Positions 17,990-25,693 of a DNA stretch of 64,000 bases are shown here, piece by piece. The stretch is from Deltaproteobacteria bacterium GWB2_55_19 (GTDB lineage Bacteria > Desulfobacterota > GWC2-55-46): the NCBI GenBank assembly GCA_001797465.1, contig MGPQ01000010.1, positions 1 through 64,000 of the forward strand. The letters run 5' to 3'. The translations under genes and the position numbers were made by a program. How positions within the stretch are numbered: the stretch's first letter is position 1; each line of letters begins with the position of its first letter. Under the pieces are notes generated by a model that saw nothing but the letters and a program-made list of their open reading frames with translations, ran no database searches and was not told the DNA's origin.

Positions 17990-18712
17990 ATGGAAGCCAA
18001 ACAGAGGATAATTTTCGCGCTCGACGTGCAGACAATCGCGGAGGCCGAGTCGTTAGCGGCGCTTTTAAAAGACCACGTCGGCGTCTTCAAGATAGGACTT
18101 GAACTATTCGTCGCGAGCGGGCCGTCTGTTGTGGAAGCGGTGAGGAAAAAGGCACCCGGGTGCGGCATATTCCTTGATCTCAAGCTCCACGACATACCGG
18201 AGACGATCAAGGGCGCGATGAAGTCGGCCTCAACGCTCGGAGCGGCCTTCGTGACAGTGCACACGAACGACGGCTCTTCTCTCTTAAAGGCCGCGGTAGA
18301 GGCCGGCGGCGCTTCCAGGATACTCGGCGTGACTGTGTTGACGAGCCTTTCGGCTGAGGCCCTCAAAGAAGCCGGGATAGATATCGCCAGGTTCAAAGAC
18401 CCTTCAGACCTTGTTTTGCAGAGGGCGAGTGTCGCGCGGATGGCCGGGTGCGCGGGTATTGTCTGCTCTGCGCAGGAGGCGGCGCTTGTCAGGAAGGAGT
18501 TCGGCCCGGACTTCCTTATCGTTACGCCGGGGATAAGGTCAGAGGGCGACGCAATCGGTGACCAGAAGCGGGTCGCGACCCCATATGAGGCGATACGAAA
18601 CGGGGCGGACTATATCGTCGTCGGCAGACCCATCAGAAAGGCCTTGGACCCAATAAAGGCGGCGGAGAGGATAGCGGCAGAGATCGAGAGGGCGTTAAAA
18701 GATAGAAAATAG
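17990..18712 (+). CDS. pyrF: Orotidine 5'-phosphate decarboxylase
   Basis: 240 residues with AAGGA ahead of the ATG. Family motifs: IIFALDV at the N-terminus, FKIGLELF, the catalytic D-K-D set in IFLDLKLHDIPETIKGA, and the phosphate-binding VTPGIRSEG and YIVVGRPI. It decarboxylates OMP to UMP, the last step of pyrimidine synthesis, following the pyrE-like gene. Length is normal for the bacterial family. Confidence 0.96.
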   Translation: MEAKQRIIFALDVQTIAEAESLAALLKDHVGVFKIGLELFVASGPSVVEAVRKKAPGCGIFLDLKLHDIPETIKGAMKSASTLGAAFVTVHTNDGSSLLKAAVEAGGASRILGVTVLTSLSAEALKEAGIDIARFKDPSDLVLQRASVARMAGCAGIVCSAQEAALVRKEFGPDFLIVTPGIRSEGDAIGDQKRVATPYEAIRNGADYIVVGRPIRKALDPIKAAERIAAEIERALKDRK

Positions 18713-18737
18713 GTTTGTTCGGATATTGAAATTGCGA

Positions 18738-18766
18738 AAGGCGGGGTGAAAGCCCCGCCTTTTTTT
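18738..18766 (+). terminator. Intrinsic terminator after pyrF
   Basis: A 9-base stem AAGGCGGGG and CCCCGCCTT around TGAAAG, then a T-run, 25 bases after the pyrF stop. Confidence 0.9.
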
Positions 18767-18774
18767 ATTTTGCC

Positions 18775-18810
18775 CCCTCTCCCCTTGTGGGAGAGGGCTG
18801 GGGTGAGGGG
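18775..18810 (+). repeat. Dispersed 36-bp intergenic repeat, copy 1
   Basis: Pyrimidine/purine hairpin unit beginning CCCTCTCCCCTTGTGGGAG and ending in GGGGTGAGGGG. An inverted copy with two base changes is at 55157-55192. Related CCCTC hairpins follow at once (18823-18902, two arms of the CCCCTCC type) and occur near 22728, 30204, 32474, 37490 and 50036. All lie between genes. The rest of 18811-18982 holds only these repeats. Confidence 0.75.
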
Positions 18811-18982
18811 TTCTTATTTACCCCTCCTTGACAAGGAGGGGCCAGGGGAGGTCGCCTTTAGAAACGACCCCTCCCCACCTCCCCTTGTTAAGGGGAGGAG
18901 TATACAATCCTTTGCGGGTTCAGGTTGCAAACCTGAACCCCTTGATTCGTGACCCCGCTTGCGCAGGTTCACACCACCAACA

Positions 18983-19675
18983 TCAACCCCTCTTCCTCGC
19001 GTACCCGAGATAATTTACCGTCGTGTCGTTCGAGATCTTGAACTCGAGTTTCAACGGGTCGTAGGTCATGCCCTTCAACTCCTCTATCTCGACCTTGTTC
19101 TCTTCGAGTATCTGCTTCAATATCGACGGCCTGACAAACCTGTTGTAGTCGTGCGTGCCTTTCGGGACCATGTTGAGGAGGTCTTCGGCGACGAAAATGG
19201 CGAAGAGGCGCGCCTTCATAGTTTTATTGATGGTGCCGAAGAAGAAGAGGCCGCCTGGCTTTAACATGGAGAGAGAGTCGCGGAGAAACCCCTTTAAATC
19301 GTCTACATGCTCAAGAACCTCGGCGCAGACGATGATGTCAAATGGGGCTGGCGCGTCCTTTACCAATCTCTCTGGGGAAGATACCTTATAATCGATAGAG
19401 AGGTTGGATTCTGCCGCGTGCCTCTTTGCCGCGTCTATCGCAACCGGGGACAAATCTATGCCCGTGACCCGCGCGCCTGCGCCTGCGAACTTCTCCGAGA
19501 GAAGGCCGCCGCCGCAACCGATGTCGAGGACGGTCTTATCCGAGAGGTCGCCGGAGCGCGACGAGAAGTAATCGAAGCGGAGCGGGTTTATCCTATGGAG
19601 GGAAAAGAGCTTCCCCGTAGGGTTCCACCATTCCTGTCCGAATTTTTCAAACTTTTCAGATTCAGTTGTCATCAT
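18983..19675 (-). CDS. ubiG: UbiG-type O-methyltransferase (quinone biosynthesis)
   Basis: 230 residues from the ATG at 19675 that overlaps the ubiD stop (ATGA). Features of UbiG: FEKFGQEWWNPTGKLFSLHRINPLR at the N-terminus, SAM motif VLDIGCGGGLLSEKFA, GIDLSPVAIDAAKRHA, and the late LNMVPKGTHDYNRFVRPSIL typical of UbiG/Coq3. It O-methylates hydroxylated polyprenyl intermediates of ubiquinone. It is the last gene of the ubiC-ubiA-ubiD-ubiG run. Confidence 0.9.
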   Translation of the reverse strand: MMTTESEKFEKFGQEWWNPTGKLFSLHRINPLRFDYFSSRSGDLSDKTVLDIGCGGGLLSEKFAGAGARVTGIDLSPVAIDAAKRHAAESNLSIDYKVSSPERLVKDAPAPFDIIVCAEVLEHVDDLKGFLRDSLSMLKPGGLFFFGTINKTMKARLFAIFVAEDLLNMVPKGTHDYNRFVRPSILKQILEENKVEIEELKGMTYDPLKLEFKISNDTTVNYLGYARKRG

Positions 19676-21129
19676 TCTATCCCGTAGTCCTTCCACTTCC
19701 TGTCCACAAGCTCAACGATAAGCCTGTCCATCTCCATCTTCTCTCCCCACTTCCTCACAACCTCGGGCGGGTACTTGTTTGTGGCGTCTATGCCCATCTT
19801 CGACCCGAGGTTCTCAAGGGGCGATGAGAAGTCGAGATAATCTATCGGCGTGTTCTCGATTATTAGCGAGTCCCTCTTAGGGTCAACGCGGGTCGAGATC
19901 GCCCATATAACATCCGCCCAGTTATGGACGTCGATGTCGTCGTCCACGACGATGATGTACTTCACGTACATGAACTGCTTCAATACGCCCCAGATGCCCA
20001 TCATGAGGCGTCTCGCATGGCCGGGGTATTCCTTTTTTATCGAGACGACCGCTATCCTGTACGAGACCGCCTCCATCGGGAGGCAGAAGTCAACGACCTC
20101 CGGGAACTGGAGCTTAAGAGACGGGAGGTAGATGTTATTGAGGACTGTCCCTATGACCGCGTCCTCCTTCGGGGGCCTTCCGGTTATGGTCGTAAGGTAG
20201 TGCGCGTCTTTTCTCCGCGTTATGGCCTTTAGGTGAAAGACCGGGAAAGGCTCTGCCGCGTTGTAGTAGCCGGTGTGGTCTCCGAACGGCCCCTCGGGCG
20301 CGGTATCTCCGTGGCGTATCTCGCCTTCAAGTATTATCTCGGCGGATGCCGGGACCTTCAGGGGAATCGTCTTGCACTCGACGAGCTCTATCGCCTTCTT
20401 CCTTAAAATCCCCGCGAAGTGGAACTCTCCGACGTCCTCTGGCACGGGTGTGACGCCTGCGATGATGGTAGCTGGCTCGGCGCCGATGGCCACAGCGACG
20501 GGCATGGGCCGCCCGGTCTTTTCCCACTCCCGCTGGTGCTTGGCCCCGCCCCTGTGCGCGAGCCAGCGCATGATGGCGCGGTGCCTGTCCAGATACTGCA
20601 TCCTGTATACGCCGACATTGAACGGGCCGCCGTCCGGCGACTGCGTTACGACGAGCGGCCATGTGATAAGCGGCCCCGCGTCCTTTGGCCAGCACTTTAT
20701 GATAGGGATGGAAGACAGGTCCGCGTCGTCCCCTGTCTCGACGACCTCCTGGCACTCGCCCGACCTTACGGTCTTGGGGCCGAGCGTCAGCACCTTGCCG
20801 AAAAAGGGTATCTTTTTTACCGCGTCCCAGAGGCCTTCGGGCGGCTCGGGCCTCTGAAGGAGCGCGATGAACTCGCCTATCTCTCGTAGCTCCGCCTCTT
20901 CTACACCCAACCCCAGCGCCACGCGCTCTCTGGTCCCGAAGAGGTTCCCTACTACCGGCAGTTTGTAGCCCTTGACCTTCTCGAAGATAACCGCAGGGCC
21001 GCCAATGCGGACAAGCCTGTCCTGGACCTCGGCGATTTCAAGGTTAGGGTCGACCTCTGTCTTTATCCTTTTAAGGAGCCCTTTTTTTTCAAGGGTGGAA
21101 AGAAAATCCCTTAAGTCGTTGTACGCCAT
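19672..21129 (-). CDS. ubiD: UbiD-family 4-hydroxybenzoate decarboxylase
   Basis: 485 residues, the usual UbiD length. Recognisable stretches: YNDLRDFLSTLEKKGLLKRI at the start, YRMQYLDRHRAIMRW, the E-P-E-P-type EGPFGDHTGYY loop that holds the catalytic acidic residue near prFMN, and VDDDIDVHNWADVIWAISTRVDP. It decarboxylates polyprenyl-4-hydroxybenzoate using prenylated FMN; a UbiX prenyltransferase would be needed and is not in the window. Seven bases separate it from ubiA upstream. Confidence 0.95.
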   Translation of the reverse strand: MAYNDLRDFLSTLEKKGLLKRIKTEVDPNLEIAEVQDRLVRIGGPAVIFEKVKGYKLPVVGNLFGTRERVALGLGVEEAELREIGEFIALLQRPEPPEGLWDAVKKIPFFGKVLTLGPKTVRSGECQEVVETGDDADLSSIPIIKCWPKDAGPLITWPLVVTQSPDGGPFNVGVYRMQYLDRHRAIMRWLAHRGGAKHQREWEKTGRPMPVAVAIGAEPATIIAGVTPVPEDVGEFHFAGILRKKAIELVECKTIPLKVPASAEIILEGEIRHGDTAPEGPFGDHTGYYNAAEPFPVFHLKAITRRKDAHYLTTITGRPPKEDAVIGTVLNNIYLPSLKLQFPEVVDFCLPMEAVSYRIAVVSIKKEYPGHARRLMMGIWGVLKQFMYVKYIIVVDDDIDVHNWADVIWAISTRVDPKRDSLIIENTPIDYLDFSSPLENLGSKMGIDATNKYPPEVVRKWGEKMEMDRLIVELVDRKWKDYGIE

Positions 21130-21136
21130 CAGGACC

Positions 21137-22015
21137 TCAGATGTAAAAGTCTATCAATATGAATACGAGGACAAGCCCCCCAAAAAACGCGTTCGCTGTA
21201 AACGACCTCCACGCCGTCGCTCTCGTAGGCGTCCTCTTTACCGTATTGACTGAACGGATAAACGCTATGAGAGAAACGAAGACGCCTCCGAAGAAAAAGG
21301 CGCCCATCCCCTTCAAATAGCCCGCGAGCGAGAGCGCAATCGCCATGCAGACGTACAGAAGATAAAGCGCCTTATATACAGAATCCCCGAAGAGGAGCGC
21401 CGTTGATTTCACGCCAATCTTTATATCGTCGTCCTTGTCCATCAAGGCGTATATGGTGTCATACGCTATCGACCAGAATATGTTGGCGGCAAATATAAGG
21501 AGCGGGACAATCCCGAGCGCGTTGTTTACAGCCGCCCATGCCATGACCGCGCCCCAACCGAAGGCCATGCCGAGGACGGCCTGGGGCCAGTGGCTGACGC
21601 GCTTCACAAACGGGTAGACAGAGGCGAGCGCGATCCCGATAAAGGAAAGGACGATGGTAAAGGGGTTAAGGAAGAGCACGAGTACGAAGGCGAGGAGCGA
21701 GAGCGCGGCGAATACAAAAAGGGCCTCCCTGACGCAAAGCCTCCCGCTCGCTATGGGGCGCGACCTGGTGCGCTCGACGAATGGGTCGAACCCCCTGTCC
21801 GCGACGTCGTTTATGGCGCACCCGGCGCTACGCATGAGGAAGGTGCCGATGACGAATATCACGAGGACCTTCAAGGGCGGCCTCCCGTCTGAAGCGAGGA
21901 AGAGCGACCAGAGTGTGGGCCAGAGGACGAGGAGAGTGCCCTGCTGTCTCGGGAGCCTTATGAGGTCCGAGACCGCCGAGAGCTTCTCCGATGAGATGGT
22001 CCCGGTCCGCATCAT
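21137..22015 (-). CDS. ubiA: UbiA-family 4-hydroxybenzoate polyprenyltransferase
   Basis: 292 residues, about eight membrane helices. First Asp-rich motif: INDVADRGFDPFVERTRSRPIASG. Second: YDTIYALMDKDDDIKIGVKSTA. Both match UbiA rather than MenA. It prenylates 4-hydroxybenzoate in the membrane. The start overlaps the ubiC stop (ATGA), and ubiD follows, so the pathway order chorismate lyase, prenyltransferase, decarboxylase, methyltransferase is encoded in sequence. Confidence 0.95.
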   Translation of the reverse strand: MMRTGTISSEKLSAVSDLIRLPRQQGTLLVLWPTLWSLFLASDGRPPLKVLVIFVIGTFLMRSAGCAINDVADRGFDPFVERTRSRPIASGRLCVREALFVFAALSLLAFVLVLFLNPFTIVLSFIGIALASVYPFVKRVSHWPQAVLGMAFGWGAVMAWAAVNNALGIVPLLIFAANIFWSIAYDTIYALMDKDDDIKIGVKSTALLFGDSVYKALYLLYVCMAIALSLAGYLKGMGAFFFGGVFVSLIAFIRSVNTVKRTPTRATAWRSFTANAFFGGLVLVFILIDFYI

Positions 22016-22608
22016 CTCTCCTTAAAAAACCTGTTCGAGATTATCTCCGGGCTGAATATTTCGGTGACGCCCGCCTTTATGACCCACTTCGTGGGGGACG
22101 AGTTGTTATAAAGGATGTACCGCCGTGCTATTAGAGGGGTTTTCGCGTCTATCCCCAAGTCCGTTGCCGCGCTCTCGCACGAGACGACCCCGACCTCGAG
22201 TTTTTTCTTGGCGAAAAAGACCTTCCTCGTCGTAAGGACCCGGCCTAAGGGCTCAGAGCTGTTCGCGAGTATGTCGTTTAATATCGAGTCCTCTATCCTG
22301 TCGAGCGGTATGACGGAGTGGGCGTAGACGAGCCTTTTATCCTCTACCTTAAGCCAGACCTCCCTTTCGAGCGCGTCCTTGCCGGTCCTCTCTTCGAGGT
22401 AGGCGGCCTCGTCCTTGAGCTTCGTTATGCCCTGGAACTTCACCTCCACCTCTACCATCGACCTCCAGAGGAGCTCGAGGTCGAGCGTCATCGAACCGTC
22501 GGAGAGGAGGAGGAGCTTCTGATGGGGCAGTAGCCCCGTGAGCTCAGGCCTGTCTTTCTCTTCCTCGGCGCTGAACCAGTCCTTGAGGATGGCATAGTTG
22601 AACGGCAT
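22012..22608 (-). CDS. ubiC: Chorismate lyase-like protein (DUF98/UbiC type)
   Basis: 198 residues from the ATG of MPFNYAILKDW. Segments fitting chorismate lyase: HQKLLLLSDGSMTLDLELL, EREVWLKVEDKRLVYAHSVIPLD, PLGRVLTTRKVFFAKKKLEVG and PLIARRYILYN. The family removes pyruvate from chorismate to give 4-hydroxybenzoate, and the next gene is ubiA, which uses that product. The N-terminus is longer than E. coli UbiC. There is no Shine-Dalgarno, and the -10-like TAATTT sits eight bases ahead of the ATG, so the mRNA may be leaderless. Confidence 0.75.
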   Translation of the reverse strand: MPFNYAILKDWFSAEEEKDRPELTGLLPHQKLLLLSDGSMTLDLELLWRSMVEVEVKFQGITKLKDEAAYLEERTGKDALEREVWLKVEDKRLVYAHSVIPLDRIEDSILNDILANSSEPLGRVLTTRKVFFAKKKLEVGVVSCESAATDLGIDAKTPLIARRYILYNNSSPTKWVIKAGVTEIFSPEIISNRFFKER

Positions 22609-22616
22609 AAGGAGTG

Positions 22617-22645
22617 AAATTACCACATAGAGGGTCTTTGGTCAA
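22617..22645 (-). promoter_or_regulatory. Probable promoter of the ubiCADG operon
   Basis: Minus strand: TTGACC (22640-22645), 17-base spacer, TAATTT (22617-22622). The predicted start falls at or within a base or two of the ubiC ATG (22608). The -10 keeps only the key TAnnnT positions. Confidence 0.5.
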
Positions 22646-22762
22646 CAACACCGAAAAGCGGAGGAGTATTGGCGACAGGGGAGAAAATCTTTTCACCCTT
22701 GCCCGTCTTACCCGTTAAGAGGACGGCACCCTCTCCCACAAGGCGAGATGGTGCTTGTCCCT

Positions 22763-22796
22763 AAAAAAAGGCCGCCGGACTTTCGTCCGGCGGCCT
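22763..22796 (-). terminator. Intrinsic terminator after the CI-like regulator
   Basis: A perfect 12-base stem (AGGCCGCCGGAC and its complement) with a 4-base loop, followed on the minus strand by a run of seven T. A near-identical stem ends the fructose-bisphosphatase gene at 54061. Confidence 0.9.
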
Positions 22797-22846
22797 CTAT
22801 TGAGTTCTCTAAAGTAAAGCGCCTGATGCTATCCCCCGGGGGGGCC

Positions 22847-23344
22847 TTAGTTCTTTGTGGCGAGCGTCTCTTTCGCGGGCTCGGCGTACTGGGGCTCGGG
22901 CTGTTCGGCGGCCTTCAAAAAAGCGTCGACGCTGTACTTTATCGCCGCGGCTGTGGACTTGTTCTGTCCGCGGAGGATCTTAAGGAGCTTTCCGACATAG
23001 ATTATTTCGTCAGCGGAAAGGGCCGCGACGTCAGGCATCCTGTAACCCTCTTTTCCTTCCTTGCCGTATGCCGAAGTCTCCTCAGCCGCTATCATGTAGG
23101 TCTTGAAGTCCCCGCCCTTTGCCGAGGCCTTGTACATCTCGCCGTCGCCGGATATAAGCCAGTCGACTGAGAGGCCGTAGATGTTAGCGAACCGAAGGAC
23201 GAGATCTGTCGGCATCTCTCCGCGTTTCTTGTAATTGGAGAGCGCCTGGGGCGTTACGCCGAGAACCCTGGCGACCGCGGAGTCGTTCTTGAGCTTTCCT
23301 GCCCAGCGCATCCTCTCTATGATATCTGAATAGCTTACGCCCAT
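22847..23344 (-). CDS. Helix-turn-helix regulator of the phage CI-repressor type
   Basis: 165 residues from the ATG of MGVSYSD, which has AAAGGAG seven bases ahead; the longer frame upstream lacks this. The N-terminal DNA-binding domain (SDIIERMRWAGKLKNDSAVARVLGV, TPQALSNYKKRGEMP, IYGLSVDWLISGDGEM) fits the CI-repressor HTH family. The C-terminal half has no S24 peptidase Ser/Lys motif that I can see and ends in a Pro/Glu/Ala-rich tail. It is probably a host regulator, since nothing phage-like surrounds it. Target unknown. Confidence 0.85.
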   Translation of the reverse strand: MGVSYSDIIERMRWAGKLKNDSAVARVLGVTPQALSNYKKRGEMPTDLVLRFANIYGLSVDWLISGDGEMYKASAKGGDFKTYMIAAEETSAYGKEGKEGYRMPDVAALSADEIIYVGKLLKILRGQNKSTAAAIKYSVDAFLKAAEQPEPQYAEPAKETLATKN

Positions 23345-23941
23345 ATTATTCTCCTTTGGCTGTGAATTAATCATCCAGATGAAATTTTTGCGGCGTTTCC
23401 CGTTAAAAGGGACCACATAATGCCCTTTAAAAAACGGTTAAGGAGTGAGTAGGAGGCTTAAACCGAGAGGCCAATTCAAAAAGCGTGAGAAATCGGCAGA
23501 AAAACCGGAGGTCGCGTTTCAGGAATTGCCGAGCGTCACTGCTCACCCATAGTGACCAAGCTATCATAGCTTAATCATTGGTATTTCTTAAATTATAAAC
23601 CTTTTGGAAAACCCTGTCAATAGCCTGCTATAAATATTATTTAGTAGCCTTTCTAAGCATGAATAACTGCCGGTACGGCCTTATGAAAATCAATGAGAGC
23701 TGGAGGGGGCCCTGCCGCGCCGGCAACAGGGGCTTCAGCCGTTTTGAATCCCTGCCCCCTGGAATCCCTCTTTTTGTGAAGTACAGTTTCAACATACGGT
23801 TTCCCGACATCCCCCACCTGCTTCACCGGCGATCGACAAAAAGGTTGTATCGCAGGATATCCGGGTCCGGACGGCGCAAGAAAAACCTTGCGCGGACGGG
23901 AACGAATGGTCTATGTAGCGTAAGGGTTTTAACGAGATGGA
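23345..23941. other. Gene-free 600-bp region between the CI-like regulator and tRNA-Val
   Basis: The part next to the regulator (about 23550-23650) is AT-rich and probably holds its promoter, but no clean -35/-10 pair was settled. A hairpin GCGCAAG/CTTGCGC with an A-rich loop lies at 23874-23893; it has no T-run, and may end or process the tRNA transcript. The open frame at 23659-23985 is an artefact (see rejected list). No further gene or RNA was recognised. Confidence 0.5.
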
Positions 23942-24016
23942 TGGTGGGCGGTACTGGGATTGAACCAGTGACTTCCACCGTGTGAAGGTGGCACTCTGCC
24001 GCTGAGTTAACCGCCC
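23942..24016 (-). tRNA. tRNA-Val (anticodon CAC)
   Basis: The minus strand folds into a complete cloverleaf: acceptor GGGCGGT/ACCGCCC, D stem ACTC/GAGT, anticodon stem CCACC/GGTGG around loop TTCACAC (anticodon CAC, reading GTG), and T arm ACTGG-TTCAATC-CCAGT. The discriminator is A and the CCA end is encoded (23942-23944). It is a single tRNA gene with its own promoter. Confidence 0.96.
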
Positions 24017-24043
24017 GTGTCTGAATGGAAAAATCCTTTTGAT

Positions 24044-24070
24044 ATTATAGTATAGGTTTTTTGTTGTCAA
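24044..24070 (-). promoter_or_regulatory. tRNA-Val promoter
   Basis: Minus strand TTGACA (24065-24070) and TATAAT (24044-24049) with a 15-base spacer; an overlapping TAATAT at 24042-24047 gives the normal 17. A start near 24036 would leave a 20-base leader before the tRNA. Confidence 0.75.
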
Positions 24071-24078
24071 GAAATACC

Positions 24079-24108
24079 TTGAACAGAAGGCCCTTAAAAG
24101 GTTATATT
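24079..24108 (+). promoter_or_regulatory. ruvX promoter, leaderless arrangement
   Basis: TTGAAC (24079-24084), 18-base spacer, TATATT (24103-24108). Only seven bases separate the -10 from the ruvX ATG at 24116, and no Shine-Dalgarno is present, so transcription probably begins at the ATG. It diverges from the tRNA promoter. Confidence 0.6.
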
Positions 24109-24115
24109 TTTTCCG

Positions 24116-24538
24116 ATGAGGATCATGGGCCTGGACTTTGGGAAGAAGACGATAGGGGTAGCGATAAGCGACGAAAATTCGATAACGGCCCAGCCCTTGA
24201 AGACCATTTTGAGGGCCTCCAGGGACAAAGACATGACGGAGCTCAAGGAGATCATCCGCGCATTCGAAGTATCCTCTGTCGTCGTTGGGTTGCCGGTTAA
24301 CATGAACGGCACATACGGGCCCCAGTCAGAGACCGTATTGAAGTTCATAGAGACCGTCAAGGCAGAGACCGGCCTCCCCGTGGTACCGTGGGACGAGCGC
24401 CTCTCGACGATGGCGGTCAACAAGGTCCTCATAGAGGGAGATATCAGCAGAAAGAAGAGAAAAGAGGTGGTGGACAAGTTAGCCGCCTCGTACATCCTAC
24501 AGGGATACCTCGACAGCAGGGGAAGGCTGTCTCCTTAG
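24116..24538 (+). CDS. ruvX: RuvX/YqgF Holliday-junction resolvase-like nuclease
   Basis: 140 residues. RNase H-like core: RIMGLDFGKKTIGVAISDE with the first catalytic Asp, VVVGLPVNMNGTYGPQSE, and VVPWDERLSTMAVNKVLIE. The C-terminus KKRKEVVDKLAASYILQGYLDS carries the last Asp. Proposed roles are pre-16S rRNA 5' processing and junction resolution. mltG starts 20 bases later, an association seen in many bacteria. Confidence 0.93.
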   Translation: MRIMGLDFGKKTIGVAISDENSITAQPLKTILRASRDKDMTELKEIIRAFEVSSVVVGLPVNMNGTYGPQSETVLKFIETVKAETGLPVVPWDERLSTMAVNKVLIEGDISRKKRKEVVDKLAASYILQGYLDSRGRLSP

Positions 24539-24558
24539 GCCATCTCGCAAGCATTCCA

Positions 24559-25572
24559 ATGCGCAAACGCCTCGAAACCATAGTCCTCCTCCTGATAATG
24601 GCCGCAAGCCTCCTCGCGGTCCACGTCTACATTACGTTCTTCACCCCGGCTTCCCGCGACTCATCCGTCAAGGTAGTATACGTCCAGAAGGGCGCGAGCT
24701 TCAGGGTCGTCGCCTCGAACCTCGAAAAGGCCGGGGTCGTAAAGGACTCGGACAGCCTGGTTTGGGCCGCCTCCCTCCTCGGGGCGTATAAGAAGATAAA
24801 GGCCGGCGAGTACGAGTTCGCGGCGACGATGACCCCGATGGAGGTATTGGAGATACTCATAAAGGGCAAGGTGAAGCGGCACCTCGTTACCATACCGGAA
24901 GGGTACAATATCCGGGAGGTCGCGCTTGTCTTGGGCGAGGCCGGGCTCGTCGACCCGGATGATTTCGTGAAGCGCGCGACTGACGGGAAACTCGTTGCAT
25001 CCCTTGGGCTCGAAGGCGACACCCTTGAAGGCTATCTCTTCCCTGACACTTACGAGTTCACGAGAGGCATGGGCGCCGACGATCTCATAAGGAGGATGGC
25101 TGAAAAGTTCAAGGCGGTATATTTCCCGGAGTTCAGCGAGCAGGCGAAGAGATACGGTCTCTCCATGAGAAAGGTCATGACGCTCGCCTCCATTATCGAA
25201 AAAGAGACCGGAGCGCCTGAAGAGCGGACACTCATCTCCGCTGTATTCAGGAACAGGCTTAAAAAGGGTATAAAGCTCCAGAGCGACCCGACGGTCATAT
25301 ACGGGATAAAGGGCTTTGACGGGAATCTCACGAGGGCGCACCTCGCGGCACGGACGCCTTATAACACCTACGCAATTTACGGCCTCCCGCCCGGGCCGAT
25401 AGCCAACCCCGGGAAAGAGTCTATCTCAGCCGCGCTAAACCCGGCGAGCGAGGACTACCTCTACTTCGTCTCAAGGAACGACGGCACGCACTTTTTCTCG
25501 AAAAACCTCAAGGAACACAACAAGGCGGTGAACCGGTTTCAGAGGTCGGCAAAGAACGTGGAAAAAGGATAG
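24559..25572 (+). CDS. mltG: Endolytic murein transglycosylase MltG (YceG-like)
   Basis: 337 residues from the ATG of MRKRLETIVLL; the longer frame upstream overlaps ruvX. One N-terminal membrane anchor (about 5-25), a LysM-like region, then YceG: VTIPEGYNIREVALVLGEAG, LEGYLFPDTYEF, the catalytic-Glu stretch LASIIEKETG, RNRLKKGIKLQSDPTVIYG and TPYNTYAIYGLPPGPIANPG. It cleaves glycan strands at the membrane and helps set their length. No strong Shine-Dalgarno; probably expressed with ruvX. Confidence 0.95.
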   Translation: MRKRLETIVLLLIMAASLLAVHVYITFFTPASRDSSVKVVYVQKGASFRVVASNLEKAGVVKDSDSLVWAASLLGAYKKIKAGEYEFAATMTPMEVLEILIKGKVKRHLVTIPEGYNIREVALVLGEAGLVDPDDFVKRATDGKLVASLGLEGDTLEGYLFPDTYEFTRGMGADDLIRRMAEKFKAVYFPEFSEQAKRYGLSMRKVMTLASIIEKETGAPEERTLISAVFRNRLKKGIKLQSDPTVIYGIKGFDGNLTRAHLAARTPYNTYAIYGLPPGPIANPGKESISAALNPASEDYLYFVSRNDGTHFFSKNLKEHNKAVNRFQRSAKNVEKG

Positions 25573-25584
25573 AGTCTAAACGCC

Positions 25585-25673
25585 CTGTCATTGCGAGGGG
25601 CTTTAGCCCCGAAGCAATCTCCGGGATATGACCGCTAAAAAATGAGATTGCTTCACTCCGCTCGCAATGACAG
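25585..25673. repeat. Palindromic intergenic element (MITE/REP-like)
   Basis: An 89-bp element ending in perfect 13-base inverted repeats, CTGTCATTGCGAG (25585-25597) and CTCGCAATGACAG (25661-25673). Inner parts are also paired: GGGGCTTTAGCCCC, and GAAGCAATCTC with GAGATTGCTTC. It sits between the convergent mltG and apbE genes and codes for nothing. Elements with TGTCATTGCGAG ends are familiar as dispersed intergenic repeats. Confidence 0.85.
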
Positions 25674-25693
25674 ACATGTTTTTAGAGTAGCCT

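Noticed and set aside
22847..23344. Prophage remnant, suggested by the CI-like regulator
   Set aside because: No integrase, attachment repeats, structural or lysis genes lie around it; CI-type HTH proteins are common host regulators.
23659..23985. 109-residue plus-strand open frame ending in MVGGTGIEPVTSTV
   Set aside because: Its end is the antisense of tRNA-Val; this peptide ending is a common annotation artefact over tRNA genes.
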